Shown here piece by piece: positions 1 through 12,033 of a stretch of 64,000 bases of DNA. Where the stretch lies: contig CM053029.1 of the NCBI GenBank assembly GCA_028564925.1, positions 433,081,893 through 433,145,892 on the forward strand, given 5' to 3'. A program made the position numbers and the translations under genes. The notes beneath the pieces were generated by a model, which was not told where the DNA came from, did not search any database, and was given only the letters and a program-made list of their open reading frames with translations. The DNA comes from Lithobates sylvaticus (lineage: Eukaryota; Chordata; Amphibia; Anura; Ranidae). The stretch's first letter is position 1, and every line of letters starts with the position of its first letter.

Positions 1-1074
1 TCCCACTCCATTTTTGTTGTGTTTTTGCATCTTAAAAATCCATACCAGACCATTATCTACTGTAGAATAAGGGCCTGGTATTCATCTTTAGGGAACCTCA
101 TGCCATTTTTGTTTGTTGCATCACACGGAGGTTGTATTGTGTTTAATGAGTAAGCTCACTCAGATTTGGATTGTAAGAATTAGTTGTAAAGTAGAACCAT
201 TGTGTTAGGGCTCATTTACACCTGCTTCAACTTCAACACACATTAAAGCGCCTACCACTTCAACATGATTTTTTTATGTGTTTTTGATGCTTCAGTGATG
301 CTTCGATTATGCTTTTTTTAATCTTTAATGAAGCTTGGCAAATACACTGTGTGTGTGTTGATTTTCTCGTTGTTTTAAAGGGGCCCAGTAGAATGCCAGC
401 TCAAGAGTACCCCCACTCAGCAAATCCCCAGCTCATTAATACCCCTGTTCAGCAGATCCACAGCTCATTGGTACCCGCATACAGCCCCCTTAACATTAGA
501 GTCCACAGAGACCCCCTTATATTAGAGTCTGCAGAGCACTCCTTACATTAGAGTCTGCGGGGAGCCCCTTACATCAGAGTCCACAGAGCACCCCTTACAT
601 CAGAGTCTGCAGAGCGCAGTGCTTGCATTGTTTTGTCCAACCCCTGTACGTTATCCAGCCTGCTTGTGCCGCTCACCTGGAGTATGTGTGGTGTGGGCAG
701 GCGGGAACCAGTTAATATAATTACAGTGGGAGGTTGTGCTGCATTTTTTTTTCTTTTTTGAGGCATGGGGACATGTAACAGTACTAGCAGCAACCCAACA
801 GTGATTTTTTTTTCATTTTTTATTTTATATTTTTATATTTTTCATATATTAATGAAACCCCCTTAGAGAACAACTGTTGGTCCAAATCAGTCACAATGTC
901 CATGGACCTCCCGAAAGAATAGAAAAAAAATGGCAACAAAGATTCTATTATACACTTTTACATGGGGCGGACTCTGCCAGGAGTCTGCCCGCTCAGAGGG
1001 GAATCTGTCTGTTGATCCCCACTGCTTATGCAGAGCAGATACAACACAGTCTTCTAAGGGCAGTCGGATATAAA
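1..1074. other. Unassigned intergenic DNA
   Basis: No exon, transposase or reverse transcriptase signature is visible in any frame. A short run of imperfect repeats at about 385-610 (units like 'cagagtccacagagcaccc', spaced about 30 bp) suggests a decayed minisatellite. The short open frames here have no recognisable domains. Confidence 0.4.
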
Positions 1075-1243
1075 CGGGCCCCTTGTCCATTTACACCCAA
1101 CTGCCATCTGATCCAATCAGCTAGACGGATGGGGATCAGATCCCCATCTGTCTGTTTTTAGCATATTGGATCAGATTGGATGTCGGGGGGTGTAAACAGA
1201 CTAATGTCCATTTACATCTGCCTCTCCATAGAGGATAATAGAG

Positions 1244-2060
1244 CGAATTTGAGCGAATGCTCCTACTGAGATGAAACAGGTGTTTCTTTCTGCTGCCTAA
1301 TACTTGGGGTCCCCACTAAAATACGTCTTGATCACTGGGCTGGCTCTTTCCCCCTGTGTGGAGACAGGTTGACAGGTTGATCCCCGTGTAGGCTTCACCC
1401 CTGGAGACCACCTTTGGGCCCCCCCCCCTTTTTCTGTTCAAGTTTGAACATAGAATTAGAGGCGAAAAAACTGTTACCTTTGGGGTTTAGAGCCTCTTGT
1501 AGTAGTTCTCTACCCCCCCAAAATCTAATTTCACGTGGAAATCCATCTTGGTTTTCGTGTACTAATTTTCATCCCCCTGGATATTGACTCCTCCTCTCAC
1601 ATCCAATCTCCACTCAATGCCTCTGAAGAAGGGACCGTTGTGTTTTCCCGAAACATGTTAGGCAGTCGAGGGATGTTTTCCCCTTCCATTTATATGTGTC
1701 ATATCCATATGTAACATTTGTAAACTTAAAAGGTTATATCACAATTGTTTTTAACAATTTTGTATGTACATATATATCTTTTCAATGTTTACTCTCTTCT
1801 CTTTTTTTCTTTTTTTGTATTCATTTATTTATATTTTTCTTAATAAATAATTTAAAATACATCCTAATCCATTTTTCTTTTGTTTCTACTTCATAAGTCT
1901 CTTGCTATGTTTCGCCTGAAAAGTCCCAGTTGTACCGGAGGGTACTAGTGGTCCTTTGTTACCAGAGGTTCCACCTTCCAAATATCTATTTAGGGATGTT
2001 GGCAACAATTTATCTTTAGGAGCTTAATGCCCCTCTAGAATGGTTCAGCACCACTTTTTG
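1244..2060 (+). mobile_element. Retro-insertion with 15-bp target duplication and hammerhead-like core
   Basis: The 15-mer tagaggataatagag occurs at 1,229-1,243 and again at 2,061-2,075, exactly bracketing 817 bp of unrelated sequence. A duplication that long is typical of LINE or Penelope-type retrotransposition rather than cut-and-paste transposition. The insert carries a hammerhead-like core at 1,623-1,665 but no protein-coding domain. I infer a non-autonomous, Penelope-related element. Confidence 0.6.
1623..1665 (+). ncRNA. Hammerhead-ribozyme-like motif
   Basis: The conserved core CTGAAGA (fits CUGANGA) is followed by a possible stem II (GGGA paired with TCCC, 10-12 base loop) and then GAAAC. 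This is the order expected of a minimal type I hammerhead. The sequence after GAAAC (ATGTTAGGCAGTC) resembles the tail seen in other copies here. Cleavage activity is not shown. Confidence 0.5.
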
Positions 2061-2143
2061 TAGAGGATAATAGAGGGTTCGATTGGAACCGCCTGAAAAA
2101 CTGACAGGCGATCCGATCGGTCCGGCAATATGAAAGGGGCCTT

Positions 2144-3420
2144 ACAAGAATTACGGTATTATTTGTTACTCTTGCACAAATGTTGCACAATTTTTTTATA
2201 AATAAACTCCTATGTGTCTGCAAAAGTGGAAAAGGGTTGTGTTTTGGGGTAATACGTAAACATTTTTACTGTGCATTTTAAAGCGGTAGTAAACCCTCCG
2301 ATGCTATCATAATAATTAATATATACCTAAAGACCATGTCATTCTAAATCGATTGATCGCTATAAGTTTATGTAAATTATTTATCTTACTGTATATTCTG
2401 TTTATTTTCTAAAGCGTTATTTCTTTAGTAAGTCCGCGCCATCTCCTTTGTGGTCCTCCGTGTCTTATTGTATTTGCCTTTCAGCCCACAGTTCTTTCTG
2501 GTCTGAGTAATTGGGAGCTCTTTGGGAGCAATGTGGCTGAAGCATCGCGGGATGTCGGGGCTGACGTCTACATGAGGAAATGACGCAGCCCTGACATAAA
2601 CAAAGAATTTTTCCGGCAGAGGCTCTGCTTGCCGGAATGAACGGGGATCCGGCGCATGCGCGGTACACGTCTCCATTGGTTAATACAGCTTAAACTTCAA
2701 AACTTAACATGTAAAAAGAAAAAAGGCTACTAGCAATCGATTTACAATATTGATATGCACAAATAAATGTAAAGTGACAATTTAGACTATACAACCGCAT
2801 TAAAATGTACAATATAGACTATACGTAATGATTAGGAGCATGGCAACTATATAGTGGCACTTTAAAGGTCAGCAGCTGGTGTTGCCATGGTTTTAGGGGA
2901 AGCACAAAAGTAGGTGTACAGACAATAGCTGTACAGGCAAAGATTATGTCCAGTTTAGAAATAGTTTCTAGTGTTCTGTGAATAAATCATGGCATTATTA
3001 CATCCATACTGATCAAAATATTTTGGAAATGTTAAAGGGATAAGTACAATTTAAATAAATAAAATAAAAAAAAGAGTACCCATTCTGCAACAATAGTTTA
3101 GAGATATCTGTATACCTCTGTCCATCAGAAATCCCTCTTAGCATTCTTGGTGTGCCCAGAAATGGGCATAAATACTAGATCAGTGGTTCTTAGTCACAAT
3201 ACAATCAGGTGCATGTGCTGAACCGAGAATGGGTCAGGCAATAGAGAATAGTCTCCTCAGGCCCCATAATTACCTCATTACACGTGCCAGGCAATATTCT
3301 ATTGTTCTCTATAAATAGACCTTCTCTTAAGCTCGACATACATGCTGTGCTGTGGGAAGCGTGTGTGCTCAGCTAGTAAATAACGAAAATTGAAAAGAAA
3401 GCACCACATCACTGCTAAAA
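2144..3420. other. Unassigned DNA with a TTAA-type MITE end
   Basis: A left MITE end beginning near 2,279 (TTTAAAGCGGTAGTAAACC) has no clear partner to its right. The rest is AT-rich with no coding signature. It lies downstream of the panx2 exon in transcript direction and so is presumably panx2 intron 1, unless the gene is rearranged. Confidence 0.35.
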
Positions 3421-3476
3421 GTTCCAAATGCAACTTTATTCCTTTAAACGTCAGGGGTACAATCCAAAATGTATCC

Positions 3477-3690
3477 AACGCGTTTCAGGGGTCCAAGAGC
3501 ACCCGCTGCATCAGGGCTAGAAAAATAACATAAGAAGATCTCCATATTGACCTGATATCAATACAAGATCCCCTCCACGGGATCCTGATATCAGATTGAT
3601 AGGGATATTGTATTGACATCAGATTGCTATGGAGTTTTTCTTATGTTCTTTCTAGCCCTGATGAAGGGTGCATTCTTGGACCCGTGAGTT
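3477..3690. repeat. Inverted pair of hammerhead-like fragments, head to head
   Basis: On the minus strand 3,477-3,515 reads CTGATGC, stem GGGT/ACCC, then GAAACGCG. On the plus strand 3,658-3,690 reads CTGATGA, the same GGGT/ACCC stem, then a decayed GTGAG. The DNA between them is also inverted (arms about 80-100 bp, centre near 3,575). Two copies of one Penelope-related end therefore face each other. Confidence 0.55.
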
Positions 3691-4395
3691 CAGGGGTCCG
3701 TAGTAAGTTGTGCAGAGTGCAGGAGTTAGAAGTAGGAGACACAGAGTGCAGGGTTCAGTAGTAAGTGATGCTGAGTCCAGGGGGTCAGTACTAAGCGATG
3801 CAGAGTGCAGGGATCAGTTGTAAGTGATGCCGAGTTTAAGGGACAGTAGTGACACTGAGTTCAAGGGTCAGTAGTAAGTGACGCTGAGTTCAGGGGTCAG
3901 TATTGACACAGTCCAGAGGTCAATAGTAAGTAATGATGGGTTTAAAGGTCAGTAGTGAAAAAGTGCAGAGGTAAGAAGTAAGTGACGCAGAGTTCATGGG
4001 TCAGTAGTGAGTAATTCAGCATTCAGGGGTCAGTAGTAAGTAATACAGAGTTCAGCGGTCAGTAGTAAGTGACACAGAGTTCAGGGGTCAGTAGTAAGTG
4101 ACACAGAGTTCAGGGGTCAGTAGTAAGTGACACAGAGTTCAGGGGTCAGTAGTAAGTTATACAGATTTTAGGGGTTAGCAGTAAGTGATGCCGAGTTCAG
4201 GGGTCAGTAGTGAGTGATTTAGTATTCAGGGGTCATTAGTAAGTGATGCAGAGCTCAGAGGTCAGTAGTAAGTGACACAGAGTTCAGGGGTCAATAGTGA
4301 CGTAGCATTCAAGGATCAATAATAAGTGACACAGAATTCAGGGGTCAGTAGTAAGTGGTGAAGAGTTTAGAGGTTAGTAGTGATGCAGAGTGTAT
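3690..4395 (+). repeat. 29-bp minisatellite
   Basis: Units of about 29 bp (core gttcaggggtcagtagtaag followed by tgacacaga) are repeated roughly 24 times with substitutions and small gaps. The freshest units are near 4,050-4,150, where several adjacent copies are almost identical. The array begins at the edge of the inverted hammerhead-like pair and ends before a LINE fragment. Confidence 0.85.
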
Positions 4396-4479
4396 GTACT
4401 ATAGTGAAGGACGATGTAGGAGTGGACTAGTACAACTGTGCTTGGTTCCCCCATATTATCTTCCCTTGCTTTGGATTTA

Positions 4480-5168
4480 AAGACATCTGATAATCAACAC
4501 TGACCGTAAGGGTACTAAGGATTTGAAACTATACCAGAATGTAGGTTTTCGATTACTGCAATCAGAAGTGCCTTTTTTGTGTAACCAATGCATTAAAAAG
4601 GGGATCAACTCCAGAGATAAAACGATAATTCTCCCGCTCTACAAGACTCTGGTCTGGCCGCACCTAGAGTATACTGTCCAATTCTGGGCACCAGTCCTCA
4701 GGAAGGATGAACTGGAAATGGAGCGAGTACAAAGAAGGGCAACAAAGCAAGGAGGATATTAGTTATGAGGAAAAGTTGCGAGCACTGAACTTATTCTCTC
4801 TGGAGAAGAGACGCTTGAGAGGGGATATGATTTCAATATACAAATACCATACTGGTGACCCCACAATAGGGATAAAACTTTTTCGCAAAAGGGAGTTTAA
4901 CAAGACTCGTGGCCACTCATTAAAATTAGAAGAAAAATAGGTTTAACCTTAAACTACGTAGAGGGTTCTTTACTGTAAGAGCAGCAAGGATGTGGAATTC
5001 CCTTCCACAGGCGGTGGTCTCAGCAGGGGGCATTCATAGTTTCAAACAACTATTAAATTAACACCTGAACGACCGCAACATACAGGGATATACAATGTAA
5101 TACTGACATATAATCACACACAAAGGTTGGACTTGATTGACTTGTGTCTTTTTTCAACCTCACCTACT
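4480..5168 (+). mobile_element. LINE 3' fragment, CR1-like (RT C-terminus)
   Basis: Frames at about 4,523-4,762 and 4,707-4,940 encode the region after the reverse transcriptase fingers and palm of CR1-like LINEs, with motifs YKTLVWPHLEY, ERVQRRATK and LFSLEKRRLRGDMI. The similarity continues to about 5,070 (MWNSLPQAVVSAG) and ends with a tail motif TCAACCTCACCTACTA. The reading frame is broken at least twice (a shift near 4,740 and a stop near 4,939). It is 5'-truncated, lacks the catalytic domain and is not functional. Confidence 0.8.
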
Positions 5169-5590
5169 ACTAAGAAATTTGCTTTTGGCTGGGGGTTTTC
5201 AACTTACAAATTGTATGTGCAGTAGGAAGATATTATGGGTCTGCATGGGCTTTGGGGCAGTCATAGTATGAAGAAAGTGGCCCCTGGATAGCCCTGTATT
5301 CCTGTAGGCCTCTGACAGGGCAACACGGATGCAGAAACCTGCTACAAGCCCACTCATGACACTCTACTGGTCAGCCCCTTGACTCTATCAAGATGAAAAG
5401 TTATGTAGGGGCTATGAAGCTGTGGAATATCTGGCAGATATAGCTAGATTATGCAAACTAAGTAAACCCAACAAAGTGGATCTCTTTAAATTGGCATAAA
5501 AAAATATAATAATTTAAAATGTATAAAAACAAACAGTTAAAAAAAGGGGGGAACATAATGAAGTAATTATTATAAATAATTATGGCTAAC
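5169..5590. other. Unassigned DNA
   Basis: No recognisable coding or repeat signature lies between the LINE tail and the next MITE. It falls within the presumed panx2 intron 1. Confidence 0.35.
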
Positions 5591-6061
5591 TTAAAGGGTA
5601 ACTTCACTTTAAATATAGCAAATTAAAAACGAATATAGCATATACAGTACATTTGCTACACAGGTCATATTGTGTTTTTAAAAATTACCTTTCCTTTTCA
5701 ATCTGCAGCATTGTCATTTTCTGTAAAATTCAATGCAATATGGCAACCTGGAGGCTTTCTGTACACAGTGGTTGTACAAAACCTTTCCAGAAATGTCATT
5801 TCCTGCTTGTGTTGTTGGCTCACTGATTTTCCCAAAAGTCTGCACGAAGATGAAAAGTCAAATTTTAGGCATCCTTTGCAAAAAAAATTTTAATTTTTTG
5901 ATGAGCTACTCCCAACAGGGAGTAGATTGGAGTAGATTGCTTCTAAAGGGATGCAGAACCTACAACTACTCTTATTAGAACACTGCAAGTGCATCAGTTG
6001 ATTATCCAGAGGAGATTGTTTTTTTTTTTTTTTTCTCAACAAAAGTGGAGTTACTCTTTAC
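5591..6061. mobile_element. TTAA-type MITE (family shared with 49,920)
   Basis: The left end TTAAAGGGTAACTTCACTTT pairs with the right end aaaagtggagttactcttta in inverted orientation. Internal sequence matches the element at 49,920-50,898, including an internal poly-T followed by ctcaac. No coding capacity. The left TTAA is intact and the right one is degraded. Confidence 0.65.
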
Positions 6062-6164
6062 ATTTTAAATACGGTTAACTACAAAATTAATTCTGAAAAT
6101 AATACTTTTCATTTATAAATGAATGCAGAGAGAGGCTAAAGCTTTTAAACTGGCAGATTAGTCC

Positions 6165-6352
6165 TATAGATTACACAGGGAGAATGTGACTGTCCCAGTG
6201 TAATCATCAGAACTCCATGACAGCTGGATGCTGTGCTCCGTTTACCGGGAGCATACAACGCTTTTCCTACAGGGCGGGCAGCTTTAAGGTTGACATCAGA
6301 GTGCTGCTGATTACACAGGAAGAGTCACACTCTCCCTGTGTAATCTGCATGA
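6165..6352. repeat. Short inverted repeat
   Basis: Arms read gattacacagggagaatgtg near 6,171 and the approximate reverse complement near 6,310-6,345 (actctccctgtgtaatc). This is probably a small MITE or the ends of a longer decayed one in panx2 intron 1. Confidence 0.5.
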
Positions 6353-6818
6353 CTGAGATATCAATTTGACAAGTCAGTCATGCATAGTGCAGGAGACAGC
6401 TGGTCAGAGGCAGAAAGCTCCTGCCTGAGTTTCGCCCCCTGCAGCAATGCGCCCAATGCCTCTTCTGCCTCAGCTCAGCTTTGCACACCCCCGAAGCTGG
6501 CTTACTTTGGGGGAAAAAAGCTATTGGGCAAGGTCTTCTGTTTGATGAGTACCCATGACAATTAACTGCTGGAGTCTACAATGCACACTTAGACAGGAAA
6601 CAGCTAGACGCAATAACTGTTGTCTCATGTCTATGGGTAGCTTAAGTCATTTACAAAGTAATACACCATCCCACATTAGTGCAAATAGAACCAACCGCTG
6701 TATCTTTCATCCGAGCCTCTCCTGCACCCCCAAATTAGTACAATTACACTATCAACAATGCCGTTTTTTAAAAATGTCATAGAAAGTGGCTACAATGATT
6801 AAATCATACTGGACTTAC

Positions 6819-7044
6819 CAGCAAAGTTCTTTGTGAAGACCAAGGTGACAAGGAGTATAGGGATGAGGACTGTGCCAATGGTGACCACTCGATCAAAAGG
6901 AAGCTCCAGCTTCAGCTGAACCATGAGAGCTGCCAGGGACCCAACCTTATCATCCTGCTGCCCTGGCAGGATCAGTTCTTTCAGTTTCTCTCCAGCTAGC
7001 AAAGCAGTAGCCATGTCTGTATGGTTATCAATGATATGTTGCAT
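6819..7044 (-). CDS. panx2: Pannexin-2 first coding exon (partial gene)
   Basis: Pannexin-2 forms large-pore ATP-release type channels and is enriched in brain. The exon encodes 75 residues from the start Met, then one base of a split codon. The N-terminus closely matches vertebrate PANX2, with landmarks MATALLAGEK, LKELILPG, LELPFDRVVTIGT and LVFTKNFA. Residues about 53-70 form the first of four membrane helices. The exon stops at a clean splice donor (G then gtaagt, plus-strand 6,811-6,818) in phase 1, as in mammals, where the next exon supplies a Glu codon. An in-frame stop lies four codons before the ATG (7,057-7,059), fixing the start. Exon 2 is not in the window, so intron 1 is longer than 6.8 kb. 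No damage is visible. Confidence 0.92.
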
Positions 7045-8173
7045 AAGCGTTTGTGATTACAGTTGGAGCTTTGCCTCCTTAGATTTTATGTATTGTCACC
7101 ATCTACTGGGATGACCGTTGCTGGTCCAAAGAATAAGTCAAGTCTGCATAAAAAAGAACATGCTAAGGAGGTGCTTTAAGCTATCCAAATAATTTCAAAC
7201 ATTTAGACAAAACATACATAACCACATGCGTATTACAAATGTATCTAATTAAATGCTCAAAAACAATATAAACTTTATGAACAAAATGGGGAAAACATAA
7301 AATTTAGGACTAATTTATGTGGATGGAAAACACATAATAATGAAGATTTCTGTCACTAAAGGAAAATCTGCATTCAGCTGCAGTGCCACAGAAACACAAA
7401 AATGAAAATATGTGTATAGATACAAGCCATGTATATATATATAGTCATTTTTACCTGCTGGGTGTCCCCTGAGTTCCACAAAGGCGATAAGCACAAAAAG
7501 CTGCCATCTACAGATTTCAAGCTGTCTGAAAACTTACATTGCATGTCCCTGAAAGCCGGCAAACCTTTGGATGAGTATGAATGAGGGGAGAATGTCATTC
7601 GCCTTAAAAACCTGTACCCAATGCTACAAAATAGCTGGAATATTCTATTCACTCTATCTTGCTGCATCAAAATGAAAAGCAGAAAGGCCTTGCTCCTGGC
7701 TGAAGAATTCTAAGTATATTGGTGTTCATGTCAGCCATATGACAAGAGAAGCTTAGATACATAGCGTTTCCATTTACTGCAGGCTACAGAATGGAGGCGG
7801 GGTCTCCAGCATTACAGGCTTCACTGCTCTATGCAACAATATGTGTTCGCATCTCTTCCTCCTGGAGACACAATCAGATAGGCTGCTGCATTCATATTGC
7901 ACTAAGGGTTTAGCTTTTTTTTCTTTTGTAACCTTAGATGTGAACAGCTAGTCAAAAAAAAGGGTTAACGGGTTATTAAATGTTCTTTTGTAATTATGAA
8001 TTCTCGTACACATTTCAAATCTATTTATTATTTTGATGCTCACAGGGGATCTTTGTAACTTCACAATGCACATCTGCTCTATTTAATGTGGTGTGATGTT
8101 TATTAAAACATCTTAACATGACCCCTGCTATATTGTGCATTAAAATGTTTATTATATCTACAAAAAAAGACAT
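7045..8173 (-). other. panx2 upstream region and 5' UTR
   Basis: This is the sequence 5' of the panx2 start codon in the direction of transcription. The first part should be 5' UTR, but no TATA box or CpG-rich promoter is obvious, so the transcription start or an upstream non-coding exon cannot be placed. The neighbouring gene in many vertebrates (mov10l1) is not recognisable here. Confidence 0.4.
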
Positions 8174-9155
8174 TTAACCACTTCAGCCCCGGAAGATTTG
8201 GCTGCTCAATGACCAGGCCATTTTTTTGCGATACAGCACTGCGTCTCTTTAACTGACAATTGCGTGGTTGTGTGACGCGGTACCCAAACAAAAATGATGT
8301 CCTTTTTTTCCCACAAATAGAGCTTTCTTTTGGTGGTATTTGATCACCTCTGCGATTTTTTTCGCTATATACAAAAGAAGAGCGACAATTCTGAATATCT
8401 TTGACTTTTTGCTATAATAATCCAATTTAAAAAAAAAATAAAAAAATTCCTAATTTTTGGCCTATATGTATTCTTCTACATATTTTTGGTAAAAAAAATT
8501 GTATTATTATATTTTTTTTACTAGTAATGGGGGTGATCTGCGATTTTTATCGGGACTGCGATATTGTGGCAGACAAATTGGACACTTTTGACACATTTTT
8601 GAGACCAGACAATTATACAGCGATCAGTGCTATAAAAATGCACTGATTACTGTATAAATGTCACTGGCAGGGAAGGGATTAACACTAGGGGGCGATCAAG
8701 GGGTTAACTGTGTTCCCTAGGTGTGTTCTAACTGTAGGGGGGATGGGACTGACAAGGGTAGGAGAGAGATCGGTGTTCATACTTTTTTTTTGAAAGGTGT
8801 TTATTTTGGTTTTACAACAAAAAACAACAGAGACGGACTAAAATTACAGGTGTGTAAGGTGCATATGACTACATCAAGTCATGTACTATTTAGTGTAGAG
8901 CTGTAAGGAACAGAAAAACCCCAACAACATTCATACAAACACACATTCAAACCCACAACACATGCAACCCCATATCAACAATAGATTTTCAAGGTCCCCT
9001 GATGTATCGGAAGTTCTATACAAAGCAATCCCTGGTTATTGTGTTGGCAACCTTCAGATCACTGTTCCCGAGTTACATTGATGGAAGACTCACTGAGTGA
9101 GTTGTGAAGAAAGGACATCCCCCCAGAAATCCTCCGAGACATCCAACCATGGTTG

Positions 9156-10537
9156 TCATATTTTGGCGAATTTCTTAGGGCATGCCCTACTTTTATATAT
9201 CAATATCAATTTTAGGTGGACCTCATAAACGTTACGAAAGAAGGCGTGGACTGAAAGAGGACCCACATCCTTCCAATGCAATAAGATGGTTTTACATGCA
9301 TAAAATAACAGTATACGTAACAAAGTCCTGGCGCGTGTACGAGAAACATGATCATTAAGATTTCCTAAGAGTCCAATCTCTGGGGTATGAGGTATCGGTA
9401 GGTGAAGCTTGTGGTAAAAAAAGCAAATAGATCCTTCCAGAAGGTCAAGAGTCCAGGACAGGTCCAAAACATGTGAAAACAATCAGCAGCAATCATATCA
9501 CATCTAGCACATGCAATATCCAAGCCCAATCCCATCCAAACCAGCCTGGCTGGTGTGTAATGCAAGTGATGTATGAACTTAAATTGGATCAGTAGGCCAG
9601 CAGTGCTCATTATATCCTGAAAACATATCTCGGTTGCCTCTTCCCAGTCCTCTTCAGAAAGCTCAGGGATTGACAGCAGCCATTTGCGATGAGAGTTCTG
9701 GAAAGGATCCGCCCCAACCAACTGGAGGCGATCATAAAAGGTCGTCACCAGCTTGGCAATTTCCAGAAATGACAAGCGGTCCTCAAAAGATGATTCCATG
9801 AGCTCCATGGTCAATGACCCAAATTGTGCCCGAATGGCATGTTTTAGTAAAAGATATTTAAAAAATAAGTGCGTCAAAGGGTAGTAAGGTATTATCCTCT
9901 ATATGGGAGAGATGAGTGATTCCAAATCAACCCCACCATGTCGACTCTGGGTAACCAAAGAGCTCAAGGAGATTAGGATTCTGCCACAATGGAATCTGAG
10001 GCGAGATACCCAAAGAGGACTGTGTAAGAATTTTTCCCCCCTCCCTCCAAGCCAAAACTGACATCAACAGGAGAGAATCTGGAGCCCCTGCATCTCCTTG
10101 ACCTATGTAGTTCATCCCTGAGAGATATAGAAGGTCCAAAGGTGGTCGTTAAGAGCACTGTGGAGGGAGTTTGGGGGCAGAATGTAACCAAACATGGACG
10201 TAGGTGAGTTGGGAAGCAAGAAAGTAATTCCGTAAATTTGGGTAGGCCAGGCCTCCCGCGTAATTAGCCGCCTGTAATGAGGACCTGGCTATACGCGGCT
10301 GGCGGCCATTTCAGACAGAGGAAGAAAGGGTGGAGTCTACTTTCGCAAATACATTTTTAGGGAGGAAAACTGGGGTAGCTCGAAAACAATATAGAAATTT
10401 TGGTAAGAAAATCATGTTAAATATATTTATGCGACCATTAGATTGAGGGGCAGTGACGACCAGGTATGAAACCTTTCCATCATCTGTTTGACTATAGGAG
10501 TGATGTTGAGTTCTTCATATTTAGAGAGATCGCCATG
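9156..10537 (-). pseudogene. L1 ORF2 C-terminal part
   Basis: The frame 9,365-9,877 (170 aa) has the post-RT region, including HLHYTPARLVWMGLG and a Cys/His-rich segment CARCDMIAADCFHMFWTCP that matches the L1 C-terminal zinc-knuckle-like motif. The sequence then runs into a 3' UTR and poly-A at 8,783. A frameshift at the end moves the final residues into another frame. Confidence 0.75.
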
Positions 10538-11380
10538 TACAGGGGGTCCCCGGGTTACAAACAAGATAGGGACTGTAGGTTTGTTCTTAAGTTGAATCTG
10601 TTTGTAAGTCGGAACAGGTACATTTTTTAAGTGTAGCTCCAGCCAAAAAATCTATTTTTACATTTTTTAGATAACATAGAGAAAGGTTATCACCCCTGTA
10701 ACATTTGTTTTGCTGTCTGTGCCCCTGTTCAGAAGATTTCACCTCACCTTCTGTCCCAATGACAATTGGATTTTGAAAATTTTGGGTTGATAGGGAAACA
10801 TGGACTGGTGATAAAGCATCAGGGGAGAGACCTTTTTCCCATATTAACTCTGAAGCCCCATACACACGGTCGGATTTTTGCATGGATTCTGTCCGATCGG
10901 ACAATGTTGTTGAAAAATCAGACTGTGTGTATGCACCATCGGACAGTGTACGTCGGATTGTCCGACGGACAAAGTCCTATCTCCTGCTGGATAGATTTTC
11001 CAACAACACGGTCCGATCACACCAAATCCGATCGTGTGTACGGTTGTCCGACGGACAAAGTGCCACGCATGCTCAGATCACATTACAAGACCAAAGCTAT
11101 TGGCTACTAGCCTCTACGTAGTCCCGTCGTAGGCAACAAACGTCACCACGTTCAGAATGATCGGATTTTCCGACAACTTTGTCCGACCGTGTGTACGCAA
11201 AACCAACATCGGACAAAGTATGACGGACATGATCCGACGGACCTAGTCCTCGGATAATCCGAGCGTGTGTATGGGGCTTTACAGGAGTGAATTTCCCTTC
11301 TTAGGGGTGGATTTCCTCTCACTTCCTGTTGTCTCCCTCCGTTTGTAAGTCGGATGTTTGTAAGTAGGGGACCCCCTGTA
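10538..11380. mobile_element. TA-flanked MITE inside the L1, itself interrupted
   Basis: The termini TACAGGGGGTCCCC (10,538) and GGGGACCCCCTGTA (ending 11,380) are exact inverted copies, with TA at each edge fitting a 2-bp target duplication. Internal arms gtttgtaagtcgg are also inverted. No coding capacity. It sits in L1 ORF2 and is split by a second MITE at 10,854-11,279. Confidence 0.8.
10854..11279. mobile_element. MITE with AAGCCCCATACACAC ends
   Basis: The 15-bp ends AAGCCCCATACACAC and GTGTGTATGGGGCTT are exact inverted copies. The interior is full of alternating CGGAC/GTCCG motifs and can fold extensively. A second copy of the same family (12,034-18,645) shares long internal matches such as caaagctattggctactag. 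No transposase. Confidence 0.8.
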
Positions 11381-12033
11381 TTTGGATGCCTAGGTATTTG
11401 AAGGAGGACATTAATTGGAGACGTGACCCCTGTAGATATTCAACTGGAAAGGGGGGCCTATGGGAAAGGCCTAAGATTCTTTCCAACCCACCCGAAGCCC
11501 CGAAACCACAACAAACTACTCCACCACATGCAGCAGTTTAGTAAATGAGCTCTCTCTACCATCCAAGTATATAAGGGCATCGTCTGCGTAGAGAGAGATC
11601 TTCTCTTCTATTGGACCAGAGCGGATGCCCCCTATCTCTGATATCTGCTGCATCGCCAGGACCAAGGGCTCAATAGCCAGTGCGAACAGAAGTGGAAAGA
11701 GAGGGCACCCTTGACTGGTACCCCTCTGCAAGGAAAATTACCCGGAAATATCTTTGTTGGTGCAGACTCTGGCCCTCGGGTCAGCATATAATAGATAAAC
11801 CCATTGGACAAAGTGTGAACCAAACTCCATCCGTGCCATAGCTTCCCATAGGAAGGACCAACTCAAAGTGTCAAAGGCTTTCAACACGTCTAAGGATAGA
11901 ACCAATCCACCACGTTTCACATGTGGTGCACTATGGACATGCAAGAATAGCCTATGAATGTTATCAAAGGTGCTCCTGCCAGGCATATTGGTCCGGCGGT
12001 ATGAGAGATAGAATAACCTTCTGAAGTCTAATT
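11381..12033 (-). pseudogene. L1 ORF2 middle part: RT catalytic core
   Basis: The frame 11,738-11,986 reads MPGRSTFDNIHRLF and LSLDVLKAFDTLSW (RT motif A). The frame 11,516-11,731 reads QRGTSQGCPLFPLLFALAIE (motif B) and LYADDALIYL, the YADD catalytic box. A frameshift lies between them near 11,735. The segment is bounded on the right by one MITE (12,034) and on the left by another (11,380). Confidence 0.85.

Larger units (their letters stand above)
1075..2143. mobile_element. MITE with inverted ends, split by a retro-insertion
   Basis: The ends are a loose inverted pair: the left begins near gggccccttgtccatttaca and the right ends near tatgaaaggggcctta. Between 1,244 and 2,060 the element is interrupted by a separate insertion with its own 15-bp target duplication. 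No transposase is present, so this is a non-autonomous DNA element. The superfamily is not clear. Confidence 0.45.
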
